Of a stretch of DNA of 35,884 nucleotides, positions 7,567 to 15,992 are shown in pieces. Below the pieces are notes generated by a model. The model saw only the letters and a list, made by a program, of their open reading frames with translations, was not told the origin of the DNA and did not search any database. How positions within the stretch are numbered: position 1 is the first letter of the stretch; the number at the start of each line of letters is the position of its first letter. This stretch comes from an uncultured bacterium. GTDB lineage: Bacteria > Cyanobacteriota > Vampirovibrionia > Gastranaerophilales > Gastranaerophilaceae. The DNA lies in contig CASGAK010000003.1 in assembly GCA_949299435.1 (NCBI GenBank), positions 1-35,884 of the forward strand, in the 5' to 3' direction. The translations under genes were made by a program, and so were the position numbers.

Positions 7567-9627
7567 ATGAGTAAATATTTATTGGAAATCGGAACGGAAG
7601 AATTACCTTACAGATTTATACCATCAGCTATAAATCAATTGGAAAAGTTATTTAATGACTTTTTAACGGAAAATAAAGTTAAATTTGGTGACATAAAAGT
7701 TTATGCGACACCAAGAAGGTTAGCTGTGATTGTAGACGGGTTGGAAAAGTCAAGTCCAGATGAGTTAAAAACCGTAAAAGGACCTGTTAAAAAAGTTGCC
7801 TATGACGAAGATGGAAATTTGACAAAGGCCGGATTAGGATTTGCCAATAAGAACGGTGTATCAGCTGAAGATTTGTATTTAGAAGATGATTATTTGTATG
7901 CGAAAGTTTTGATTAAAGGTAAGTCAATAATTGAGCTTTTACAAGAAAATGTTCCTTCGCTTGTACTTAAATTGCAAGGATCTCATTTTATGAGATGGGG
8001 GGATAACGATCAAAAATTCTCTCGTCCGATAAGGTGGATTGTATCAATTCTTGATAGAGAGGAAGTCAAGATTAAAATAATTGATAAAGAAAGCTCAAAT
8101 ATATCTCGCGGACATCGATTTGCACAACAAAATGTTGTAATCGGACATCCTGATGATTATGTCGAATTGATGAGAAATTGCTGCGTAATTGTAGATCAAA
8201 ATGAACGCAGACAAAGAATTGTAGAAAAAGCTAAAGAAGAAGCTGCAAAATTTGGTGCTGAGCCTTACTATACAGAGGATTTGCTAGATGAAGTAACTTT
8301 TATTACGGAATATCCGGTGCCTGCAGTATGTGATTTTTCAGAAGAATACCTTCGCTTGCCTGAAGAATTAGTTGTTACTGTTATGGCAGTGCACCAAAGA
8401 TATTTTGCACTTTATAAAGAAGGAAAACTTATTAATAAGTTTATTACGATGACTAACTACTTAGGCGATGAGTTTGAAAATATTAAAGCTGGTAACGTAA
8501 GAGTAATTAAAGCAAGACTTGATGATGCCGTATTTTTCTTTAATGAAGATACTAAAAAGCATTTGGAAGATTATGTTGAAGATCTAAAAGGTATTACTTT
8601 CCAAAAAGGTATGGGATCAATGTATGACAAAGCACAAAGGCTTGTATCTTTATCAAAAAATATTGCAAATCAATTAGGAATAAAAGATACAAGAACTATT
8701 GAAAGAGTCGCATTACTTTGTAAGGCGGACTTGACGACTAATCTTGTATTTGAATTTACTGAACTTCAAGGTTTTATCGGAGCTGATTATGCTAGAGTGT
8801 CAGGAGAGATTGATTCAGTATCCGAAGGTATTAAAGAGCATTATTTCCCGCTGAATGCAGAAAGTGAAACGGCAAAGACTATTGAAGGTCAAATTGTAGG
8901 TATCGCAGATAAAATTGATACTATAGCAGCAGTATTTGCAGAAGGTAAAAAGCCTACAGGATCTTCAGATCCGCTAGGCGTTAGACGTGCAGCGTTAGGT
9001 ATTATTAGAACAATTTTGGCAGATAATTTAAATATAGATTTGACAAAATTGATAGATGAAACGTTATTGAATTTGCCTGTACAGTTTGATGGGGGCTCTT
9101 TTGTAGATAAATTTAAAAAAGCTGCTAATGATTGTGTAGGTCGTGTATCAGGTAAAGTCGGCGATGAAATTAACGAATTTATAGTTCAAAGATTAATCAT
9201 TTATTTGAGCGATAAATATCCGAAAAATGTTTTGGAGGCCTGTGCTGTTAATAAAAATCCGCTTGTTAATATGGTTGATTATATTGAGAGAGTTAAAGTT
9301 ATTTCAAATTTAAATTGCCCGCAATTGCTTGAAAGTGCTAACCGCGTTGCAAGACTTTTGAAAGAGCCTGTGTTAGTTCAAGTTAATAAAAACTTGTTTA
9401 ATCTGCCTGCTGAGAATATGTTACTAGAACAAATTAATACGGTAAATGCAAAAGATGATTACAGCTTGTACTTAAAACAGCTTGAAGAAATTAATCCATC
9501 TGTTGAAAAATTCTTCAATGATGTACTTGTCATGGATAAAGATGAAAAAATTAAACAAAATCGACTGGCATTACTTGCCTTATTAAAACAAAAGTATGAT
9601 TATATCTGCGATTTCAGTAGATTATAA
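7567..9627 (+). CDS. glyS: Glycyl-tRNA synthetase beta subunit
   Basis: A 686-residue beta chain of the bacterial two-subunit (alpha2beta2) glycyl-tRNA synthetase, which charges tRNA-Gly. The N-terminus YLLEIGTEELPYRFI is the family hallmark. Other conserved blocks include YATPRRLAV, a KGPVKK segment, EYPVPAVCDFSEEYLRLP and an HD-like region around LLCKADLTTNLVFEFTELQG. GSSDPLGVRRAALGIIR leads into the C-terminal DALR-type anticodon-binding part. Length matches the family (about 690). GAAGG sits 6 nt before ATG. The alpha subunit gene glyQ is not in this window, so the two subunits may be unlinked here or glyQ may lie outside. Confidence 0.97.
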   Translation: MSKYLLEIGTEELPYRFIPSAINQLEKLFNDFLTENKVKFGDIKVYATPRRLAVIVDGLEKSSPDELKTVKGPVKKVAYDEDGNLTKAGLGFANKNGVSAEDLYLEDDYLYAKVLIKGKSIIELLQENVPSLVLKLQGSHFMRWGDNDQKFSRPIRWIVSILDREEVKIKIIDKESSNISRGHRFAQQNVVIGHPDDYVELMRNCCVIVDQNERRQRIVEKAKEEAAKFGAEPYYTEDLLDEVTFITEYPVPAVCDFSEEYLRLPEELVVTVMAVHQRYFALYKEGKLINKFITMTNYLGDEFENIKAGNVRVIKARLDDAVFFFNEDTKKHLEDYVEDLKGITFQKGMGSMYDKAQRLVSLSKNIANQLGIKDTRTIERVALLCKADLTTNLVFEFTELQGFIGADYARVSGEIDSVSEGIKEHYFPLNAESETAKTIEGQIVGIADKIDTIAAVFAEGKKPTGSSDPLGVRRAALGIIRTILADNLNIDLTKLIDETLLNLPVQFDGGSFVDKFKKAANDCVGRVSGKVGDEINEFIVQRLIIYLSDKYPKNVLEACAVNKNPLVNMVDYIERVKVISNLNCPQLLESANRVARLLKEPVLVQVNKNLFNLPAENMLLEQINTVNAKDDYSLYLKQLEEINPSVEKFFNDVLVMDKDEKIKQNRLALLALLKQKYDYICDFSRL

Positions 9628-9645
9628 ACTTTTGTAAATAAACAG

Positions 9646-9672
9646 CTAAAAAAAGTAAATTATTTTTTTTAG
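9646..9672 (+). terminator. Possible weak terminator after glyS
   Basis: CTAAAAAAA (9646-9654) pairs with TTTTTTTAG (9664-9672) around a 9-nt loop. The stem is almost only A-U, so it is a weak candidate. Confidence 0.35.
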
Positions 9673-9745
9673 GATATTTTATAATGGTACAATAAAGTAA
9701 AGTAAGTAAAAAAATAAGTGTAGCAAAGTTAGAGGTAACATCAAA

Positions 9746-10057
9746 ATGCTTAATAGGCTTAAAAATTTAAAGATAGTTAGAAATTTTAAAAACGGAATAT
9801 CTCCGAAATTACGCTGGTTGATGTTTGCCAATAATAATGATAAATCATCTGCTGATTATATAAAAATGATTTCAGGAGTAGATGAGTTAAAAAGTAATTC
9901 TGACGAACTAAGGCTGGAAGCAATGGTCAGAGAACAACTTAAAGAGGAATTTCCGAATATCGAAAATTCAAAATCTTATGAGTTACTAGTCGATGCAGTG
10001 ATGCATAATTTAAAGAAAAAACAGCTTCAAGCCACTGATAACATTGATTTTTCATAG
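9746..10057 (+). CDS. Unknown 103-residue protein
   Basis: Not recognised. A soluble, charged and mostly helical protein with no cysteine, no signal peptide and no membrane segment. Its N-terminus is strongly basic (LNRLKNLKIVRNFKNG, RWLMF), followed by acidic and mixed helices (SDELRLEAMVREQLKEEFPNI). AGAGGTAA lies upstream of ATG 9746, and a strong terminator (10109-10139) closes it off, so it appears to be a single-gene unit. A TATAAT at 9680-9685 may be its -10, but I see no good -35. Confidence 0.6.
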   Translation: MLNRLKNLKIVRNFKNGISPKLRWLMFANNNDKSSADYIKMISGVDELKSNSDELRLEAMVREQLKEEFPNIENSKSYELLVDAVMHNLKKKQLQATDNIDFS

Positions 10058-10108
10058 AGAAAAATTGTTAGTTTATTTGTTATCACCAAGCAGCATGTCT
10101 GCACAATA

Positions 10109-10139
10109 ATAATACCCCATTAGGGGTGTTATTTTTTTT
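10109..10139 (+). terminator. Rho-independent terminator
   Basis: AATACCCC (111-118 of 10 kb) pairs with GGGGTGTT across an ATTA loop, with extra A-T pairs at the base, followed by eight T. It ends the transcript of the small gene at 9746. Confidence 0.85.
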
Positions 10140-10177
10140 GTGTTAAAAATAAAATTCTTTACAAAAAGGAGAGTTTT

Positions 10178-10414
10178 ATGAAAACAACAATTATAGGAAT
10201 AAATTTAGAGAATCGAATAGAAAAAGCGATTGAATTTCAAAAGATAATAACAGAACATGGTTGTGAAATCCGAACAAGAATAGGGCTGCACCCTACGGAC
10301 GGTCAATTTTGTTCAGATTGTGGAATAATTCTTTTAGAAGTCGCAGGCAGCGGGGAAAAATTAATTGAAAAATTGCAAAAATATTGGACTTTACAGACAA
10401 TGAGTTTTGAATGA
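10178..10414 (+). CDS. Small ACT-like protein (TM1266-type), tentative
   Basis: A 78-residue cytoplasmic protein. MKTTIIGINLENRIEKAIEFQKII, then TRIGLHPTDG, FCSDCGIILLEVAG and a final beta-like strand give an alternating alpha/beta pattern. That pattern resembles the short ferredoxin-fold proteins grouped with TM1266 (called iron-only hydrogenase system regulators). Cysteines C29, C45 and C48 could bind metal. The family assignment is from memory of the pattern and is not certain. AAAAGGAG precedes ATG 10178. No hydrogenase gene is in this window. It lies between a terminator and the phosphatase gene. Confidence 0.6.
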   Translation: MKTTIIGINLENRIEKAIEFQKIITEHGCEIRTRIGLHPTDGQFCSDCGIILLEVAGSGEKLIEKLQKYWTLQTMSFE

Positions 10415-10493
10415 TAAATTTTTGTAAATAATAAAAGAATAAAATAGCAAAAATATTTTTTTACGGCTGTTATACCATTCGGGAAATTTAAAA

Positions 10494-12038
10494 ATGATAA
10501 CGCCCGTAAATTCTTACAGTACAAATTTAATATCACAAACTGTTCTTAAAGCTAAGGAAGCTCGACAGCATAATAAGTCGCAGCCGATTAGGACAAGTAT
10601 TTTTTATATAAATGACTTCCATGGTAAATCAATAAATTTAGAACGGACGATGACAGCATCAAATGCTTTTGATAATTTTAAACCGTCTGAGCCTACTGAT
10701 AAATTAAAGTTTTCATCAGGGGATATCTTACTGGGCGAGATAGAAAAAGTAAACAAAGTGGCTATTGCCGGTGAAAATGCTCTACATATAATGGCATCTG
10801 CTATGGGAAATCATGAGTATGATATGCCAAAGAGTATCGGGAAAATGATTCCTGATATGAAATTTAAAATGCTTGCTTGTAATATTGATATTCCACCACA
10901 ATACCCGTTATACAAAAAAGTTGAAAAATCTTATATCCAAGAAATTAACGGACACAAATACGGAATCATAGGTACTTCTCCGACTGATTTGATATCAAGG
11001 CTAAAGTATAGTAAATTATTTGCCCAAAACGAAATCCATGACATATCTTCAACTGCAAGAGATATTCAACAAGAAGTTGATAAATTGCGAAACCAGGGTA
11101 TAAATAAAATTATTTTATTATCTCATTTGGGATATGGATATGACCGTAAAATAGCGGAGTCTACAGAAGGTATTGATGTAATTTTGGGTGGACATTCTCA
11201 TAATTTAGTTTTAGATATAAAAGAGGGAGAAAACCTTCTATACAATAAAAAAGGCGAACCCGTTATAATTACACAAGCTGGGCGTGATGGAAAATATTTC
11301 GGGGTCTTAAATCTTGAGTTTGATGAAAACGGTATAATAAAAAAAGTTCAAAATAACGTTACCTCCACTCGCGGGTTTAAACGAAATGCACCTTTAAGAT
11401 ATGTATTTGAAAAGATTCTTGGTAAACCTGAAGTTGTGGGATTTGTAAAATCAGCACCACCTCCAATTACAAATGATTTGATAGATCCAAATCCTCATGC
11501 TCAATTCATTGTGGATTGTATGAAAGAAGAATTGGATGCAGATATAGCATTGCTTAGTGCGGCAAATGTAAGAGGATATTTTGAAAGCGGTGCTCTTGAT
11601 ACAAGAGTACTCGAAGATATGTCACCTTTTAAAAATAATCTTACAATAACACCTTATACAGAAAGAGAGATTGTTGATGCTCTGAAAGCAACCGCTAAAT
11701 CTTTGGTAAATCTTAATAATAAACCGGGTATCTTGCATACATCAGGCTTAAAATATAACATAAATAAAAAAGGTGAAATTTCAGATTTATATTTCATAGA
11801 TAAGGAAGGGAAAGAAACAAAAATAGATATCGAAAATCCTAGAGAAGATAAAATATACAGAACTGTAATAAACGATTATTATGCAATGGGAAAAGATAAC
11901 CTTTCAATGTTGAATAAAATTGATTGGGCTGAAAAAATATTTGATTTTGATTTTACAAAATGTGTTAAAGACCACTTCAAAAAAGACCAGACTCCTGTTG
12001 AAATTAAAGATGATGGAAGGATAAAAATCATAGATTAA
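10494..12038 (+). CDS. UshA-type 5'-nucleotidase / metallophosphatase, no signal peptide
   Basis: A 514-residue two-domain metallophosphoesterase. Metal-site motifs appear in order: DFHG (D41, H43), SSGD (D77), GNHEYD (N106, H107), LSHLG and GGHSH. The C-terminal half has the 5'-nucleotidase C-domain features (AAsNVRGYFESGAL-like region, FKNNLTI). The family hydrolyses nucleotides, cyclic nucleotides or UDP-sugars, usually in the periplasm or at the surface. Here the 32 residues before the catalytic domain are polar and lack a hydrophobic core, so no Sec signal is visible. It may be cytoplasmic or use another export route. Substrate is unknown. A strong terminator follows at once. Confidence 0.88.
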   Translation: MITPVNSYSTNLISQTVLKAKEARQHNKSQPIRTSIFYINDFHGKSINLERTMTASNAFDNFKPSEPTDKLKFSSGDILLGEIEKVNKVAIAGENALHIMASAMGNHEYDMPKSIGKMIPDMKFKMLACNIDIPPQYPLYKKVEKSYIQEINGHKYGIIGTSPTDLISRLKYSKLFAQNEIHDISSTARDIQQEVDKLRNQGINKIILLSHLGYGYDRKIAESTEGIDVILGGHSHNLVLDIKEGENLLYNKKGEPVIITQAGRDGKYFGVLNLEFDENGIIKKVQNNVTSTRGFKRNAPLRYVFEKILGKPEVVGFVKSAPPPITNDLIDPNPHAQFIVDCMKEELDADIALLSAANVRGYFESGALDTRVLEDMSPFKNNLTITPYTEREIVDALKATAKSLVNLNNKPGILHTSGLKYNINKKGEISDLYFIDKEGKETKIDIENPREDKIYRTVINDYYAMGKDNLSMLNKIDWAEKIFDFDFTKCVKDHFKKDQTPVEIKDDGRIKIID

Positions 12039-12070
12039 AAAAGAGGCTTTTTAACAAGCCTCTTTTTTTT
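12037..12070. terminator. Bidirectional rho-independent terminator
   Basis: GAGGCTT (12043-12049) pairs with AAGCCTC (12056-12062), loop TTTAAC. A run of A before and a run of eight T after make it work in both directions, serving the phosphatase gene and the convergent membrane-protein gene. Confidence 0.9.
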
Positions 12071-12088
12071 TATTGAGAATATTCTTAT

Positions 12089-12976
12089 CTATTTTTCACA
12101 ATCAATTTGCTCGGGACTGTTAATATCGAATTTATTGTGATAAATACAAGCTACCGCATAGTAAAAAGCTAAACTTATAATTAAATTAAAATACATCATT
12201 ATAGTTGTCATCATTGTAATAGTTGTAACATTGTTTAAAAGATCTTTTATGGACATAAAATCCATACCGCTAAGTCCTGCAATTATACCGATTATAAAAA
12301 ATATTATAAAAAATGTGGTAAAACCTAAAATGCAAAACAGAATAATAATTCCTATATATTTTAAATATAGAACAATACTTGGCAAAAATATTTTGGGTAA
12401 ATACGTAAATAACAATAAAGGAGAGAAGTTACCTTTAGCAGTATAATTTTTAGCAAAAGACATTAATATAAAAGGTATGCTGAAATATATTGATACCATA
12501 ATAGCCAACAATAAAACTATTCCGGGAATGTGGAATCCGGGAATAAAACAGGAAAGTAAAGCTAAAATTACAAAAAGAATAATATATATTCCCCAAACTA
12601 TTCCGAACCCAATCCATTTCCAAAAATGTTTAAACATTTTTAAGTTGATTTCAGGCATAATATCAAGAGCATTAACTTTTTCCTCATCGGTTTGATTATC
12701 TTTCCATACCAAATATTTAAGTGAATTGTGCATGAAATGGATTATATAAATACCAATAGCCAAACTGATAATAGTACATAAAATACCCAAAAGCGGATAT
12801 TCAACATAAATATACCTGTAAATATCAGATTGTGAGCCGGAATATTCATTATTTAAAGTAGCAATACTGCAAGGTAATGAAATCAACAAAGAAAGCAATA
12901 CCAAGTACATATGCTTAGCAAAAATGTTTTTTCCCGTATAAATTTTTTTAAAGCCTTCTAAAAATCCACCAGCCAT
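12089..12976 (-). CDS. Multi-pass membrane protein, paralogue of the upstream gene
   Basis: A 295-residue integral membrane protein of unknown function with about six hydrophobic segments. It aligns by eye along its whole length with the upstream protein at 12992. Shared features are GGFLEGFKKIYTGKN near the start, HFMHNSLKYLVWKD followed by VNALDIMPEIN, SFAKNYTAKGNFSP, and a final FYYAVACIYHNKFDIN. The layout recalls DUF4013-like membrane proteins, but that is only a suggestion. ATG 12976 has AAAGGAG eight nt upstream. It probably shares a transcript with its paralogue, 15 nt away. Confidence 0.8.
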   Translation of the reverse strand: MAGGFLEGFKKIYTGKNIFAKHMYLVLLSLLISLPCSIATLNNEYSGSQSDIYRYIYVEYPLLGILCTIISLAIGIYIIHFMHNSLKYLVWKDNQTDEEKVNALDIMPEINLKMFKHFWKWIGFGIVWGIYIILFVILALLSCFIPGFHIPGIVLLLAIMVSIYFSIPFILMSFAKNYTAKGNFSPLLLFTYLPKIFLPSIVLYLKYIGIIILFCILGFTTFFIIFFIIGIIAGLSGMDFMSIKDLLNNVTTITMMTTIMMYFNLIISLAFYYAVACIYHNKFDINSPEQIDCEK

Positions 12977-12991
12977 GAAACTCTCCTTTTC

Positions 12992-13792
12992 TTAAATTTC
13001 TCGTTCTAACTCAACTTTTCTATAGTAAATTCCTGCAATTGCATAGTAAAAAATCAGAATAGACACCATTTCTATATATATGGCAGCTGCGATAGCTGCA
13101 GAAATTAAAAAAGCGTTTTGTGGTGCTATCTTGTATATAGGTATACCCAGTACAATAAGTATTCCGACTTGTAGTATTTTGCAACAAATTTCAAATACAA
13201 TATATTTAAGTCCCAAAATAAAGGTAGAAGTAAAAACTTTAGGAACTAATGATAATATCAAAAATGGTGAACAATTTCCACTGGTCTTGTAGTTTTTTGC
13301 GAATCCGGAAATAATATAATTTATACTGATTAAATAGCATAAAAAAACAATTAAACTTATTGGCGTAAATATAAACAATCCTAATAATGGAATTTTGCAA
13401 AATATCCACATAAGATAAACTAATACAAAAGTTATAATTCCCCAAACTATGTAAAATGTTGATATCGCACCGAAATGACTGAATAAATCAGCATTAACTT
13501 CAGGCATTATATCCATAGCATTAACTCTATTAAGGTCAGTTCTCGTGTCTTTCCAGATAGCAAATTTAATTGCGTTATGTAAAAAATGTGTAAAATATAA
13601 TAAAAATAAAACTGCAGAAACTATATAAAGAAAACATAAAAACGGTAATATAGCTTGATTCAGCCCTTCTTTATTTGAATATTGATAAAGAGTCATTAAA
13701 AATGCTAAAATATATAAAAATACATGTTTTTTTGGCAGATTTTTCCCTTTGTAGCATTTTCTTAATCCTTCAATAAATCCGCCACCACTCAT
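12992..13792 (-). CDS. Multi-pass membrane protein, first of a paralogous pair
   Basis: A membrane protein of 266 residues with about six hydrophobic segments and no catalytic motif that I recognise. The blocks GGGFIEGLRKCYKGKN, HFLHNAIKFAIWKD, VNAMDIMPEVN, GFAKNYKTSGNCSP and FYYAIAGIYYRK are shared in order with its neighbour, pointing to tandem duplication. The conserved polar loop WKDxxT...NAxDIMPExN between membrane segments is the best candidate for a functional site. Start: ATG 13792 with AGAGG eight nt upstream; the in-frame GTG at 13801 abuts that site and is rejected. Confidence 0.8.
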   Translation of the reverse strand: MSGGGFIEGLRKCYKGKNLPKKHVFLYILAFLMTLYQYSNKEGLNQAILPFLCFLYIVSAVLFLLYFTHFLHNAIKFAIWKDTRTDLNRVNAMDIMPEVNADLFSHFGAISTFYIVWGIITFVLVYLMWIFCKIPLLGLFIFTPISLIVFLCYLISINYIISGFAKNYKTSGNCSPFLILSLVPKVFTSTFILGLKYIVFEICCKILQVGILIVLGIPIYKIAPQNAFLISAAIAAAIYIEMVSILIFYYAIAGIYYRKVELEREI

Positions 13793-13849
13793 CTTTTTCA
13801 CCTCTTATTAAAATAATAATAAACTGTTATAGTATACCAGTTTAAAATA

Positions 13850-13878
13850 TTAAATACATACTCTGTTTATAGTATAAT
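13850..13878 (+). promoter_or_regulatory. Promoter for prfB, close to its start codon
   Basis: Perfect TATAAT at 13873-13878 with weak TTAAAT at 13850-13855 (17-nt spacer). The predicted start of transcription falls on or within a base or two of the prfB ATG at 13885, so the message may be leaderless. Confidence 0.5.
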
Positions 13879-13884
13879 AGTTTT

Positions 13885-14977
13885 ATGGAAACCGAATTAA
13901 AACAATCGATAAATAATATAAAACCTCGTATAGAAAAAATAAAGGAGTGTCTTTGACCCTGCTGGCTTGGAGGCAAAATTAGCTACGCTTGAAAAAGAAA
14001 TGCAAAGTCCTGATATTTGGACAGATAATCATCGTGTATCAAAATTGGGAGCTGAAATTAAGGAGATAAAAGAAAATTTATCACTTTTAACCAAATGGAA
14101 CGGAATAATAGAAGATGCAGAGGTTGCATTAGAAATGTCAGATTCAGAGCTGATATCAGAAAGTTATACCTCAGTACAAAACCTTATAAAAGAGATAGAT
14201 AAATTTGAAATCCGCCTTATGCTAAGCGGAGAATACGATGAAGCAGATGCGATAATGACAATAAATGCAGGAGCAGGAGGCACCGATGCTCAAGATTGGG
14301 CAAGTCTTTTGTTGCGAATGTATATGCGATGGGCTGAAAATAAAAATTGGCAAGTAGATTTACTGGATAAACTTGACGGAGAAGAAGCCGGTATTAAGTC
14401 TGCAACAATAAAAATTTCAGGGAAATATGCATTTGGCTATGCAAAAGCAGAAAAAGGCGTACATCGTCTGGTTCGCATATCACCGTTTAATGCTAACGGT
14501 AAACGCCAAACAAGTTTTGCTTCAGTTGAAGTATCTCCTATAATTGAAGATTTTGAAAAAACAATAACAATTCCCCCAGAAGAGTTGGAAATAGATACAA
14601 TGCGTTCAGGCGGAGCCGGCGGACAAAATGTAAATAAAGTAGAAACAGCAGTTCGTATTTTGCATAAACCAACAGGTATTGTCGTTAAATGTCAGCAGGA
14701 ACGCTCTCAATTGCAAAATAAAGAAAATGCCATGCAAATTTTAGCCTCAAAACTTCTAGCGATAAGACAAGCAGAGCATGAAAAAAAATTAGCGGAACTA
14801 AAAGGTGAAAATGTTGACATAAACTTTGGCTCTCAAATTCGCTCATACGTATTCCACCCCTATAAAATGGTAAAAGATCATCGTACAAATTGTGAAGTAG
14901 GCAACGTAGACAGTGTAATGGACGGCGATATTGATATTTTTATAGATACCTATTTAAAATCTCAAGCTCAGGTATAA
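13885..14977 (+). CDS. prfB: Peptide chain release factor 2, with programmed +1 frameshift
   Basis: RF2 recognises UGA and UAA stops. The reading frame opens at ATG 13885 and reaches an in-frame TGA at 13954-13956 after 23 codons. It resumes in the +1 frame from GAC 13955, giving 363 residues in total (the family norm is about 365). The slip site is CTT TGA C, with AAAGGAG ending 3 nt before CTT, the same architecture as in E. coli prfB, where low RF2 favours the shift. Downstream, the stop-codon-reading tripeptide SPF (RISPFNANGKR) and the catalytic GGQ (SGGAGGQNVNKVET) are both intact. An in-frame TAG at 13870-13872 fences the start. A TTG at 13967 is not the true start. Confidence 0.95.
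13941..13957 (+). promoter_or_regulatory. prfB programmed frameshift site
   Basis: AAAGGAG (13941-13947), TGT spacer, CTT (13951-13953), TGA stop (13954-13956), then C. The internal Shine-Dalgarno-like element and slippery CTT promote +1 slippage when RF2 is scarce, so RF2 controls its own level. Confidence 0.93.
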
Positions 14978-14979
14978 AG

Positions 14980-15195
14980 TTAGTCAAAGTCGAATAATTC
15001 TTTCGGGTGAACTTTTAAGGTATCAGCAATAATTTTAACCTTTGATACTGTAAGGTCTGTTTTGGCTATTTCGATTAAACTAATCATCGAACGTGAAATT
15101 TGTTCAGATACGGCAAGATCGTCCTGAGTCATACCTTTTTGCTTTCTGATGCGTTTTAGATTTTTTGCAAATTTTTGTAAATATTCCTTGTCCAT
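14980..15195 (-). CDS. Small Xre-family HTH regulator B
   Basis: A 71-residue helix-turn-helix protein: FAKNLKRIRKQKGMTQDDLA, then the recognition region SRSMISLIEIAKTDLTVSKVKIIADTLKVHPKELF. It is a single DNA-binding domain with no sensor part. It is divergent from prepilin B (15262), and the intergenic region has two inverted repeats placed on the promoter elements. It is most likely the local repressor (inference). ATG 15195 has no Shine-Dalgarno sequence; a possible -10 (TAGTAT, 15217-15212) is so close that the leader would be about 10 nt. It ends 3 nt from the convergent prfB stop. Confidence 0.88.
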   Translation of the reverse strand: MDKEYLQKFAKNLKRIRKQKGMTQDDLAVSEQISRSMISLIEIAKTDLTVSKVKIIADTLKVHPKELFDFD

Positions 15196-15202
15196 TCAAA
15201 AA

Positions 15203-15221
15203 TTGTTAGCTATACTAGCAA
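15203..15221. promoter_or_regulatory. Operator-like inverted repeat B1
   Basis: TTGTTAGCTATACTAGCAA, an imperfect 19-bp palindrome. It carries the same ACTAGCAA half-site (15214-15221) as repeat B2. It covers the -35 of the pilin promoter and the likely -10 of the regulator, so it could control both. Confidence 0.55.
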
Positions 15222-15231
15222 TTAATACAAC
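15203..15231 (+). promoter_or_regulatory. Promoter of prepilin B
   Basis: TTGTTA (15203-15208), 17-nt spacer, TACAAC (15226-15231). The -35 lies in inverted repeat B1 and the -10 abuts repeat B2. A bound repressor would cover both elements. Confidence 0.5.
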
Positions 15232-15246
15232 TAGTACCACTAGCAA
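15228..15246. promoter_or_regulatory. Operator-like inverted repeat B2
   Basis: CAACTAGTACCACTAGCAA, with core CTAGT-ACC-ACTAG. Its ACTAGCAA half-site (15239-15246) repeats that of B1 exactly 25 bp away. It sits over the -10 and start region of the pilin promoter. Confidence 0.55.
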
Positions 15247-15261
15247 AAATAGGAGGAATTT

Positions 15262-15924
15262 ATGAAACAGAAAGCCTTTACACTTGCAGAAGTGCTGATA
15301 ACCTTAGGTATAATCGGAGTAGTTGCAGCTATGACAATTCCGACGTTAATCGGTAAATATCAGGAAAAGCAATTTAAGACAGCATATAAAAAAGTGTATT
15401 CAGAATTATCTCGAGCATTCCAAGAAGCTCTTGTAGATCAGCAATTTACCAGGATTACACAATATGAAGGGGCATCTACAGAAGAAGAATTTAATATTTT
15501 AAAATCAAAATTTAAAGTATCATTGGATTGTGGTAAAACAGACATATATCGTTGCTGGAAAAAAGGCGATACTTTATGTGGAGGATCATGTCAATCAGGT
15601 AATGCGTCTGATGGTATTGATATGGAGAATGGTAATCCAGCTGACAATGATTCGCTTTGTTTTATAGATATAAGTGGTCAAAGCTGGTGCTCTTATTCTG
15701 CTATAGAAAATATATTTGTAGTGGATACAAACGGATTTGCAAACCCTAATCAATTTGGAAAGGACAGATGGATTTTTACTTTTGCTGATGAAGATAATAA
15801 TAGAGCTAGTAATTATCACGACTACAAAAAAGTAATACCCTATTATACAAGGGATATTTTAACCCTTACATCTTCTTTTTGCAAACACCCGCCTTGTTAC
15901 TATCAGTCTTGGCTTTTAGATTAA
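15262..15924 (+). CDS. Prepilin-type (type IV pilin-like) protein B, cysteine-rich
   Basis: A 220-residue protein with a class III prepilin leader: basic MKQKA, then FTLAEV with Glu 5, then a hydrophobic helix to about residue 30. Cleavage is expected after A5. The helix continues as KYQEKQFKTAYKKVYSELSRAF, as in pilins. The globular part has many cysteines (C-x6-C, CGGSC, and a late FCKHPPC), suggesting disulphides and surface exposure. AGGAGG sits 5 nt before ATG, in contrast to the regulator opposite. It stands alone, with its own terminator, next to Xre regulator B and apart from any assembly genes. It could be a minor pilin, pseudopilin or an adhesin-like pilin. Confidence 0.88.
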   Translation: MKQKAFTLAEVLITLGIIGVVAAMTIPTLIGKYQEKQFKTAYKKVYSELSRAFQEALVDQQFTRITQYEGASTEEEFNILKSKFKVSLDCGKTDIYRCWKKGDTLCGGSCQSGNASDGIDMENGNPADNDSLCFIDISGQSWCSYSAIENIFVVDTNGFANPNQFGKDRWIFTFADEDNNRASNYHDYKKVIPYYTRDILTLTSSFCKHPPCYYQSWLLD

Positions 15925-15932
15925 AAATATAT

Positions 15933-15966
15933 AACAAGTCTGCTATAAATACGCGAACTTGTTTTT
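15933..15966 (+). terminator. Terminator after prepilin B
   Basis: AACAAGT (15933-15939) pairs with ACTTGTT (15957-15963) around a 17-nt loop, followed by a T run. The long loop makes it a moderate candidate. Confidence 0.5.
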
Positions 15967-15992
15967 AAATAAAAACTTATTAAACTCTTTGA

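Noticed and set aside
13954..13956. In-frame TGA that would make prfB a pseudogene or move its start to 13967
   Set aside because: It is the known RF2 programmed frameshift site (CTT TGA C with Shine-Dalgarno 3 nt upstream), and all functional motifs follow in frame +1.
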